NCBI RefSeq assembly: GCF_963678635.1
Contig: NC_087063.1
Span: forward strand, 73,741,617 to 73,805,616
Reading direction: 5' to 3'
Source: Symsagittifera roscoffensis
Taxonomy: Eukaryota; Xenacoelomorpha; Acoela; Convolutidae
DNA: 64,000 bases
Under the pieces are notes generated by a model. That model had not been told where the DNA came from. It was given only the letters and a program-made list of their open reading frames with translations, and ran no database searches. Positions within the stretch are counted from its first letter, which is position 1; every line of letters begins with the position of its first letter. Shown in pieces: positions 55,621-64,000 of the stretch. A program made the position numbers and the translations under genes.

Positions 55621-57117
55621 TAGATGTTTAAAAATACTTCTTTCGTGAATTTAATGAAGCTTTTCTTAATTACTGCTATCATGCCGTTTGCCTTTTTGGC
55701 TTTTTTAGTGATGTGTGTTTCGAATGTCGGTTTGTTGTCAAGCCAGATACCCAGATCTTTTTCGAGTTGCACTTCTTTAATGTTCTCGCCTTTGATTTTA
55801 TAAATCCTCTCCATATCCAATTTCTTGGTTCCTATTGTCATGTGAACACATTTGTCAATTTTAAATGACAAAAGACTTTGGCCTGACCAAGTTTCTAGTG
55901 ATTGTAAATCTTCATGTATGCGTGTTACATCCGATTTGTCTTCAATTTGACGGTATAATTTCGCATCGTCAGCAAACAGATATATTTTTGACGCTATTTT
56001 GTCCGGCATTGTGTTGATGTATATCAAAAACAGTACTGGGCCGAGTACTGAACCCTGGGGAATCCCACTTTTTACTGGCTGCCATGAGGATCTTGAATCG
56101 TTGATTACCACTGTCTGTTGTCGTCCCGAAAGAAAGTGTGTTATCCAGTTCAAAATTCTTCCAGTTACTCCATACTGTCTAAGAACTCAGATTAGTCTTT
56201 TGTGTGGTACCGAATCGAAGGCTTTCTTGAAGTCCAAGCATATCACGTCGACATTTTCATGTTTGTCCATTGCCCTTGTGAAGTCATCAATTACTTTCAG
56301 GAGTTGTAAGTTCAGTGAACGTCCAGATCGAAAACCGTATTGAGCATTTGTTATTAGCCCTTTTTCATTGAAATGATCCATTAAATGCTTTCGAACAACT
56401 TGCAACATATTGATGTTAAACTGATTGGTCTATAGTTATCTGCCATCGATTTTTTACCTTTTTTGAATATTACAGAAATGTTAGCCAACTTCCAGCTTCG
56501 GGTAATTTGCTTGTCTCCCAAGAGGTTTGGAAAATAATCAAAATTTTTTTTTATGACAAATTTTCGTAATTCAAATAGGATCCTAGGATGAATTCCATCT
56601 GGTACAGGCGACTTTGAAGTGTCTAACCGATTGATTTCTTCTCGGACGTCATTCATTGTTAGCACCAGGTTGTCATCATTGCTGGCGGTTGGTGGAGGGC
56701 TGATCTCCCAGTTACCCGGGGGTTTGTTAGTGAAAACCGATGCAAAGAACTTTGAGAGCACTTCTGCCTTTTCGTCGTCTGTGTCAGTTAGCATACCATT
56801 TGGTTTTATTTAAGCGGGGATTGCTTCTCTTATGGTAGTTTTTTAACGCACGTAACTCATGAACTTTTCGGATTAGTTTTAGCTTCTGATGATATTTTTT
56901 TTTCACCTGTGAGTGCCTCCGATCGCGTGGCAGATGTAACTCCATTTCGTTTGGTTTTATATTTGATTAAATTTTTGGCTGTTTGATAATTTTTGAATGT
57001 TTTCCAGGCTTTCTTTTTTTCTTTTATCTTCATGCGCACCGCCCTTGCTAGCGGCATTTGGTTGCCACTGCTGCGTATCCTAATTAAAGGCACGAATCTT
57101 TCGACTAACTCTTTCAT
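55620..57117 (-). pseudogene. LINE ORF2 reverse transcriptase, broken in four frames
   Basis: 57117-56857 is the basic linker. 56794-56381 carries DDEKAEVLSKFFASVFT, SPVPDGIHPRIL, WKLANISVIFKKGKK and ADNYRPISLTSICCKLFE. 56408-56187 carries NAQYGFRSGRSLNLQLL and motif A VICLDFKKAFDSVPH. 56153-55620 carries SGIPQGSVLGPVLFLIYIN (motif B) and FADDAKLYR (motif C, FADD), LEKDLGIWLD, then KKANGMIAVIKKSF. All catalytic Asp residues are still present; only the frame is lost. Confidence 0.85.
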
Positions 57118-57143
57118 GCAGTTTTTCAGTTTTTCCCATGTAT

Positions 57144-57950
57144 TTAACTGAACCTTTGGTCAGCTAGATGGTTTCTCATCCCGTGGTAGTCTCCCTTTTC
57201 ATAGTTTCTGCGGTTTTTACATTTGGATTTAACCATCTTTACTGGCACATCTATCTTGACAAGAGCGTGGTCCTTTTTTCCGATTGGCGCCTCTAACGTG
57301 ATGTTTAGATCTTTTAAGACTATATCTGACATCAAAACATCAAGCAGTGATGCCTTAACTCTGTCAGTAAGCCTTGTAAGCTCTTTGATAAGTTGTGGTA
57401 TTAGTGCGTCTTTTATTGCCTCTATAAAGGTGAAGTCAGTGCTATTTTCATCTTTTAATGTACTCATGGCCTCCCAATCTATCTGTGGCAGATTTGTGTC
57501 TCCCACTAATAGTGTTGAATCATTTGACTGTGTTTCGTTCAAATTGGTCATCAAATTTTTTAGTTGGTGGTTATTTTCTTTAGTTGAGTTTGGACTTCTA
57601 TATAATACACCAAAGTTGATGATGTTCCTGCCAATTTTAATTTTTAAAAACAAGTTTTCACAGAAAGAAGAAATATTTGTGTTCAAGGAGTAGTCAATGT
57701 TTTCATTAATATAAACTAAAATTTCGCGTCCTGGATCAGATGGAATCATATTATTTGATTTTATGTTATAGTATTGGATTTTATGCCATACTGGATTCCA
57801 ATCTGCGCGAGAATTTTTCTGTTTGCCTTCCACTAGAGCGATGACATCAGGCTTGCGTTTTTCTTGATTCATTCTCCACGTGATTTCGTGCAGTTTGTCT
57901 TGAGTTATGATGTCTATGTTTGTGTACCAGATTAATAAAGACCGGTTTGA
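57144..57950 (-). pseudogene. LINE ORF2 apurinic/apyrimidinic endonuclease domain
   Basis: Frame 57872-57144 with preceding LLIWYTNIDIITQDKL upstream in frame. Blocks: PDVIALVEGK (motif with catalytic Glu), REILVYINENIDYS, FGVLYRSPNS, LLVGDTNLPQIDWE (Asp/Asn pair), and GKKDHALVKIDV (the DH pair, normally SDH). This is the exonuclease-endonuclease-phosphatase fold used by CR1/L2/jockey LINEs to nick target DNA. Confidence 0.82.
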
Positions 57951-58880
57951 GGTTTTTTCTTCATTCTCATTATTTGCAACCCCCTCACATGGTGCACGTA
58001 GTCTATTTGTTCCTTTTCGCTTAAGTTTTTTGCCTTTGCTATCAATCTTCTGACTTCTTCTCGTTCCTTGAGACTCCAGTCTAGGCCAATCCGCAGATTT
58101 TTGATTTTATATTCGGCATCTTTTAATTTATTCAAAATATTCATTAGTTTTTCATTATCTCGTTTACATCTTTTTCGTTATCAAAGGATACTAGCAGTGG
58201 TCTGTTTGTCGTGGCTTCATCGTTCTTCTTCCCAAGTCGGACAAAACTTGTGGCTGTTTTGTTTCCCATTTCGGCCGATGCTAGAAATGTTTCTATCAGT
58301 TGTTTTTCTTCTACCTTTCTGTTATGTCCATCTTGGTGGGTACTCTCAGGTGCTTTGTAAATTATCAAGTTCTTTTTTCTTCTTTTGTCGTCTTCTTCTT
58401 CTCTTTTTTGCTCTTCAGATGTTTCCATTATAATTTCTTTTAGTGGCTTGACTTTCGGTTGTTGGGCCCCGTCTCATGGTTTCTGTTCAGTTTGATTCAC
58501 GGCTCTTGGTCCTGCATCAAACTTTTAGAAGTCGTTCATCATGTAGTTTACGTTTGCCATTGTTTTGTTCAGATCACTCCGTAGTGTATCCGGTTCTAGA
58601 TTCTTGTCAGCTTCAATTAGAAGTTTCACCTTTGGTGTGCAGGAACTGCTACACCAGATGACTTCAGGTTGACACATGTAATCGTAGACTTGGTCAGGCA
58701 TATTTATGCATGTTGTACAAAAGTGTTCATGACATTTATCCTACTCCATTATTTTATCATCGATGTTACCATAGGTTTTATTGCACGTTTTACATTGCCA
58801 AGCGTCCATTTCACTCACAGATTCAGTACCTTTACGTCTAGTTTTTAGTTTTGAAGGCAAATTAAGGTAGATTTTATCAG
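57932..58880 (-). pseudogene. LINE ORF1: PHD-type zinc finger plus RRM-like segment
   Basis: About 58850-58640 reads WQCKTCNKTYGNIDDKIM, a stop, then KCHEHFCTTC and VIWCSSSC: a C4HC3-like PHD finger of the kind found in CR1-type ORF1 proteins. A stop follows (NDF stop). 58428-58144 (starts METSEEQKREEEDDKRRKKN) has LIIYKAPES and TSFVRLGKK...RPLLVSFDNEKDVNEIM, the RRM-like nucleic-acid binding layout. It ends in a TAATG, and the next frame 58144-57932 continues NLRIGLDWSLKEREEVRRLIAKAKN, the usual ORF1 C-terminus. Confidence 0.7.
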
Positions 58881-59064
58881 GCCGCTCTAAGACACTTAAG
58901 TCTCAAGAAGCTACCTAATGAAATCAACTTCACAAAAATTACAGGGCCTCTCTAAGACACTGAAGTCTCAAGAAGCTACCCCGTAATTTCTCCTTCAAAA
59001 ACACTAAGCCCTAATCTGATTATTACTGGGCCGCTCTAAGACAATTAAGTCCCAAGAAGCTACC
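58880..59064 (-). repeat. Three spaced copies of a 36-bp repeat upstream of LINE ORF1
   Basis: Copies at 58880-58915, 58945-58980 and 59029-59064 share GGCCGCTCTAAGACAC and AAGTCTCAAGAAGCTACC, with one to three mismatches each. Spacers are AT-rich. They lie just upstream (minus strand) of the ORF1 PHD finger, where a LINE 5' UTR would be. Confidence 0.8.
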
Positions 59065-59094
59065 CTTGTAATTTCAGAAAAAGCTTCCTACTTT

Positions 59095-59682
59095 TTATTT
59101 TTTGCTGTTCTTTTTCTGCCTTCGCTTCGACGTTGACTGTTTCTTTGACTTCTTGGTAGCAGACTTTGATCGTTTTTTCAGGACTAGTTTTTTCAAGTAT
59201 TTTCTATTTCTAGAGACGGTTCTGATTAGTCTCTCTTCAAGGATCAAAGACGGGTGAGTTTGCCTCGAATCTCGCAAGATTCTGTTGTTCTTTCTTTTTC
59301 TTGTGGATAATAACTTTTTTACTGGAATAATGAGGATGTCCATTATTCTCAATCTTTTGATTATGTCTGTGGTGTTGGTTCGTTTTGTGTATACTATTGT
59401 TGAAATCCAGTGACGCAGTCCGTGGAGAATCGAAAGCAGTAGTTCTACTGAACAAGGTTTCCAACTGCTGCTGTGGTGGGGGGCCACAGTATTGTTTATC
59501 AAGTCGTGCCACAGAATAAGTTTGTCTTCGTTCTTCTGGATCGACTGGTAGTTCTTTTTTGTGGCAGGGTTGATGCTCAATCCTCCTACTGATGTCTGGA
59601 TGGGGAATATTTGTCGTTGGAAGTTTCTAGGGGATGCGTCGATGGCCGCATGAAAAGAGCTTGCGCCAACAATGTGCAGCAT
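59095..59682 (-). CDS. Unrecognised 195-residue ORF with basic C-terminus
   Basis: Uninterrupted from an ATG (MLHIVGASSFHAAIDASPRN) to a stop. Contains KLILWHDLINNTVAPH at about residues 54-69, a conserved-looking middle (VELLLSILHGLRHWISTIVYTKR, DIIKRLRIMDILIIPVKKLLS) and a strongly basic end (about 45 residues rich in K, R and S). GAS near the N-terminus followed by HDLINN recalls the GDS and GxND blocks of SGNH hydrolases, which some CR1-type ORF1 proteins carry, but this is weak. It is on the same strand as, and directly upstream of, the LINE, so it may be part of that element or a separate transposon gene. Confidence 0.45.
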   Translation of the reverse strand: MLHIVGASSFHAAIDASPRNFQRQIFPIQTSVGGLSINPATKKNYQSIQKNEDKLILWHDLINNTVAPHHSSSWKPCSVELLLSILHGLRHWISTIVYTKRTNTTDIIKRLRIMDILIIPVKKLLSTRKRKNNRILRDSRQTHPSLILEERLIRTVSRNRKYLKKLVLKKRSKSATKKSKKQSTSKRRQKKNSKK

Positions 59683-60789
59683 AAATCTTCACCTGCAACA
59701 CCTAGAGCTGCAGGACTTTGCTAATTTTCCGTTCAATAATGCGATTTTAGATTTAGCTCTAGGGCATATACCTAAAAATACCCAGTTTGTATACGGGGAA
59801 AGGAAATCTATTTAATAAGTTTATCACAACAATTAGCCTAAATCACAGCATCCTCATGATTAGCCCTTAAACAGGCCGAAAATCAACTGGCTAGGTCAAG
59901 ACGGTGACAACGCATAGAATTAAGGTTTTTGACGTCAGCCAGTCGTCCATAAGGACCTTTTCTATTTTCCGTCGCTGTATAAATTCTGGGCGAAAGTTAC
60001 AATGCCGCAAAAAGAGCTACAATACCCTATGCAACAAGAGCTAAAATTAAATTCATCTTTGGATAACAAATGCGATTTTAGCCCAATTTCCCATTTTCTT
60101 TCATGAACTAATGAAGAAACCATAACGATAATTAACATCAAAATAACGAAAACTGTTCATAATAACGAGGTGCATGAGATCACTTGTTCTGGATGCCAAT
60201 CTCGCTATGCCCTGCAGACAACCAGTCGCACAGCAGAGTACACGAACATTCAAGAATCACTAGCGCAACACCTACATGTGGTATCAGCACAGATAAAAAA
60301 AATCATTGATACGAGAGACTAGTCTAAAGTGTTGACACTTGAAGCGTTCAACTTTAACAGAAAAAAAAATCCCCATTGAACAGGATTGAAGAGCACAAGG
60401 CTCCCGCATTGACCCTGGTGCTTAATAAAATAAGATTGTATTACAGTTCTACCTCTTTATATTAAATTTGTACTTGTGTGTAACGAACCTTCGGTGCTTC
60501 AAATTATTAACAACTCATAAGAAACGGCATTTTTTGCAAATACGATGTGCATCCTTTGAACTTCGCCTCTCAGAAACTAACACCACTTCGTCCCTTCCCT
60601 ACTTTACCTGGTAGCTAATATGACAACCTAAATAAAATATTGGCAAAATACTTTGATGAAATTGATGGGCCAAACATAGAAACGAACACTCAAATGTTCA
60701 TGGTTCTTGAAGTGTACCTGCTCAAACTGTCGATCTTGACTTGATATTTTTGTTTTTCTTTTTGCCTTATTTTATTATTTAAGGGAATT
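59683..60789. other. No gene recognised between the LINE region and Penelope copy 2
   Basis: AT-rich with no ORF of note. The missing 5' half of Penelope copy 2 would be expected here, but I see no RT fingers motifs. Confidence 0.5.
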
Positions 60790-62275
60790 AATCCTTTCTG
60801 CTTGTTCTTCTTCAAACATCCAAGGAGATCTTGAGGAAAATGGCACTGGACTCTGATGAGAGTATAATCTCCCTTGATGTAAAGAGTTTGTACACTAATC
60901 TCCCGCTCAAGGAAGCGGTTGAAATAGCCCCGAGGAGATTATATGAGTAAGTCAACCCTCCGGAAACATCTCGCAAGTCTATGAAAAAACTACCAAATTT
61001 GGCAGTGAGTAAGGTACACTTTAAACACATTTGTTTGTGGTAGGTACAAAAACACGGTTAAGCAATTGGCGCCTCCCTTGCAGTAATTATGGCCAATTTG
61101 GGGCTCAAAGAATACGAACCTGCATTAAAGAAAGAATTACCAAAAATGACTGTTCTAAACGAGGGTAATAAGGAGGTCTGCCCTAGATGTCAGAAAAACG
61201 TGACATCGTACTAAAGGGGTAGAATGCGAAGCTTGTTGGAATTGGTACCACTTAGGGTGGTGTAACAAATTGGAATCTGAATGCGCAGACATCGCTGAAA
61301 CAGTATGGTTTTGCATTGCTTGCAAAAAACAACAGGAAGCAGATCGGGCTGAGAATGGTGTTAGAGTTTTTCTAAGATATAAGGACGACATAGTTAGAAC
61401 TGTCAAGGGCGATCTTGGGTTAGTTCTCGAGGCAGCCAATAAGTTGCATCCAAACTTGCAGTTCACCTTAAAATAACTCGATAGTAACGGTAACTTGGCC
61501 TTTTTGGATTTAAATGTCACATGTGGGTGGTACCAAAAACCCACTGATTCTGGCACCATTCTAATTTTCAGAGGTTGCGCACCTTTGCAGTACAAAAGAA
61601 ACTTTATTGAACGGACGGTTCATAGTGTTTTCAGAAGTACCTTAACATGGGAAAAAATTGACCAGGCATTGGAAAAAAATCGGAAACAAAGGATTGCAAA
61701 TCAATATCCGAAAAGTTGGTAGGACAGGGCAGTGTTTGAACCTCTTAACAAGATCATTGAGGGAAAGAAAAATTTAGAGCTGAAGGCATCAGAACTGAGA
61801 AATGATGAATGGCTAAAAGACTCACCCCCCATTTGTACAATGCAAAATCGAGACAATCCATCTCAACTGTTAGCTTCAAAGGTTCGGCAAATTTCCGGGG
61901 CACAAATATTTCTTACAACAAGAAAATTGAAAACATGCTTGCCATCTCTCAAAACTTCCTTTGCTCGTGAACTGAGATCCAAAGTGATGTATAAGCTTAC
62001 ATGTAGTGGATGTAATCCGCCTATGTCGGCCAGACGGTCCGACATTTAGCCACGAGGGTCGATGAACTCTGCAAAGGGGACTCCCCAATAGGGCAAAACT
62101 TGTTAGAGTGTAATAAGGAGGTAGGCAGTACTGCTGAGCTGAAGTCAGAGATTATAAACCAAACAGCCAACACTCATAAGCTACTCACACTAGAGGCTTT
62201 GCATGTTTGGAGGGAGAGGCCAAGGATCAACACACCCGATGAATTCAGAAGCCGGGAATTAACACTAAAATTATA
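60790..62275 (+). pseudogene. Penelope-like RT with internal PHD finger and GIY-YIG endonuclease, multiple stops
   Basis: Reading across in-frame stops and shifts: motif A ISLDVKSLYTNLPLKEAVE (about 60868-60925), motif B-like AIGASLAVIMANLGLKEYEP (about 61061-61115), a PHD finger CPRC...CEACWNWYHLGWC...WFCIAC (about 61179-61325, C4HC3 spacing), then motif C FLRYKDDIVRTVKGD (first Asp of the usual YVDD retained, V replaced by K). Next come LHPNLQFTLK, CGWYQKPTDSGTILIF, FIERTVHSVFRSTLTWEK, LTTRKLKTCLPSLKTSF and the endonuclease start KVMYKLTCSGC. At least four stops (for example near 61214, 61474, 61722, 62047) show it is dead. The finger sits between motif B and motif C. Confidence 0.85.
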
Positions 62276-62537
62276 GTCTATGTATAACATGGCTAAAAGT
62301 TAAAAAACTGACATGTCAGAATCAAAAAAATTCCCAAATCAAAATTTTGGGAAAGAACAAAAAGCTAAAAAGAAATATCAGAAATTTACAGGAAAATTTT
62401 AAAATTGATTACGTAATTTATTATGTAATTACAGATGTTCAATTTTGATTGGTCAAAACGTTTTAAAGCATTTTTAGACATGCTTATCGTTTTTCAGATC
62501 TTTGATTGTTTTGCAACTCTTGTAAAAAAATTTAATC

Positions 62538-62562
62538 CTGATGATGCACAAAATGTGCGAAA
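62538..62562 (+). ncRNA. Hammerhead ribozyme core, Penelope copy 2
   Basis: CTGATGA, the same GCACA-AAA-TGTGC hairpin, then GAAA, at the matching distance after the coding remnant. After GAAA, ATT and AAT can pair around a GTTTT loop as helix III; helix I is not convincing. The core is conserved while the flanks have diverged from copy 1. Confidence 0.58.
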
Positions 62563-62569
62563 TTGTTTT

Positions 62570-64000
62570 AATTAACATTTTAAGTTTCTGAAAACCATTA
62601 AGCAGTCGCATTTGAACGCAAGATTAGCAGCTCCTGGGAGCACTTTCTCAGTACTCAACTACAGCGTTGAGATTTTCATTTGAGATACTTCAAAAGTAAA
62701 CTTCATTACGAGGTCAAACTGTGCACTGAATAGGCGCACAATTTTTTGTCTGTATGTTCCTGGATTCCATAGACAAACCGTTAAACAAAATCGAAAAAGT
62801 AAGTGAATTCTTCTTTCAAAAATTCCGTGGATTCCGCGTACAAAATACCTGTAACGTAAATTTTGTCGGCGCATTTATTGTGCCGCGCATTCGGCAACAA
62901 GCGAACATAGCTAGTTGTTCTGGACTCCGCAACTGTAAACGGATTCCGCAAAATATAAGTAGAATCCGCAGATTTTGTGAGCGGAATCCGCAAATGTAAG
63001 TGGATTCACCAAACAGTGAGTGGATTCAGAGTTTTTTTTTTACTGGACTTGCATATGAACAGTTAAAAGCTAGAGCTCGAATTTTTATCTATAGCAATGC
63101 CGAAATTAGAGGTAAGGACCTAATCGTTGTCAGCAGAATCCACGAACAAAACTCAAAACATTTGTTAACTAAATCGAAGGATGTCACTTTTTCGTACTTA
63201 GGAAACACACTACCCAATAAATTCATTTTTTGGAGTCATTGGGTCGAGAAGGTATGGAAATACAACACACAGCATATCGTTAAATTAGACTAGTATTTGG
63301 GATTGTGTCAACACCAAATACTGTTTTTGGCAGCATAACGCCGATTTATTTAAAATTTGTAACCATTGGGTTCAGAGAGTATACAAACACAACGCACAGC
63401 ATAATAAGTCAGAATTTGGGATTGCATAAATCCCAAACACTAATGATCAAGTAGATTACAATTCTAGTGAATTGGGATCGAAGTTGAGAGGGTTTGAGAT
63501 CGGAGTTGGGTTGACAGGATTGAGAGCAAACGTTTGGTATTTCAACTGAAAATTGATCAATGTAGAAATTGAGATTGCTTTTTGGTGACGAGTAATTAAA
63601 AGATATATTTTGAACGCTATACTACACATATACATATGTCAATGAATTCCGCAAACAAAATGCGGATTCCACTTTCAATTTGCGAAATCCGCTTACAGTT
63701 GCGGAATCCGCAACAGCTCAATTTAACTATACAAATATCCTATTATTTGATTGTGGATTCCAAATAATTTTGTGGATTCCGCAAATACGGTTGCGGATTC
63801 CTCAAAAGCGCCAATTTGTGGAGTCATTTTGAGCGCTACAGTGTTTTAAGTATTTGTTTGTGAAATCCTAAACAGCGAAGAATTTCAAAAAAAAGTAGCA
63901 AAGTTGCAGATTTTTTGACAAAGTTGATTTTGGTCTGTTGCGGAATCCGCTTACAATGCACAGAATGCACAGTTTGCGCTCGTAATGTTTCTAAAAAAAA
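62570..64000. repeat. Region with one diverged ~168-bp satellite unit and many GCGGAATCCGC-type palindromes
   Basis: 62570-62690 shares AAGTTTCTGAAAA, AGCAGTCGCATTTG, CTCAACTACAGCGTTGAG-like order with the PIGA-intron satellite. From 62760 to 63030 and from 63640 to 63965 the sequence repeats GGATTCCGC / GCGGAATCC motifs more than a dozen times in both orientations. No gene recognised. Confidence 0.65.

Larger units (their letters stand above)
54668..58880 (-). mobile_element. CR1/L2-like non-LTR retrotransposon (LINE), decayed and interrupted
   Basis: Minus-strand element with ORF1 (PHD-like finger and RRM-like region), apurinic endonuclease, RT, and a C-terminal tail of the CR1/L2 type, ending near repeated AAGTCAAGTCAAG at 54668-54690. 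The coding parts lie in at least seven frame segments. A foreign LINE fragment of about 400 bp is inserted in the C-terminal part (about 55230-55620). Confidence 0.83.
60790..62566 (+). mobile_element. Penelope-like retroelement copy 2, decayed
   Basis: Plus-strand relative of copy 1. The coding remnant runs to about 62275, then about 260 bp of 3' UTR resembling that of copy 1 (shared TTTTGATTGGT, AGATCTTTGAT) and the hammerhead core at 62538-62562. A degenerate unit of the ~168-bp satellite follows at 62570. The 5' end is not defined; upstream of about 60790 I recognise nothing. Confidence 0.8.

Overview
This is a stretch of AT-rich animal (metazoan) nuclear DNA. The evidence is spliced, conserved eukaryotic protein genes (VPS41, PIGA, CCDC149) with GT-AG introns, and a transposon community typical of invertebrates: Penelope-like elements, a CR1/L2-like LINE, a Ty3/gypsy LTR element, a Merlin-type DNA transposon remnant, tRNA-derived SINEs, a MITE and several satellites. 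I cannot fix the phylum from sequence alone.

All four host genes are on the minus strand. From left to right: CCDC149 (2851-5390, 3 exons); PIGA, the catalytic subunit of the first GPI-anchor step (8328-16179, 4 recognisable exons, C-terminal exons not found in the window); and VPS41, a HOPS-complex subunit (17400-40935, 8 exons, 989 codons). The last VPS41 intron is about 15 kb (17615-32583). It holds a 21-copy ~205-bp satellite, an intronless and frameshifted glycerophosphodiester phosphodiesterase gene (27187-28511, same strand), a dead Merlin transposase, and several copies of a ~380-bp dispersed repeat that carries a conserved TATA-like box. PIGA introns hold a ~168-bp satellite with dimeric higher-order structure and other repeats.

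From about 41 kb to the end the window is a transposon cluster. A 10.6-kb LTR retrotransposon (41688-52252, minus, LTRs 884/881 bp, TG...CA ends) has gag, zinc knuckles, protease, RT and RNase H but no recognisable integrase, and a 15-bp minisatellite lies in its leader. Next is a Penelope-like element on the minus strand (52591-54306), then a decayed CR1/L2-like LINE (about 54670-58880) interrupted by a piece of another LINE, and then a second Penelope-like copy on the plus strand (about 60790-62566).

The most interesting signal is in the two Penelope-like copies. Both carry a PHD-type zinc finger inside the reverse transcriptase palm, between motif B and the catalytic motif C. Both also carry a hammerhead-ribozyme core (CTGANGA, 5-bp hairpin, GAAA) about 260-300 bp after the ORF. 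In the first copy the 5' terminal repeat begins at the nucleotide predicted to follow the hammerhead cut.

The host genes are linked only by position; they work in unrelated processes (endolysosomal tethering, GPI-anchor synthesis, an unknown coiled-coil role).
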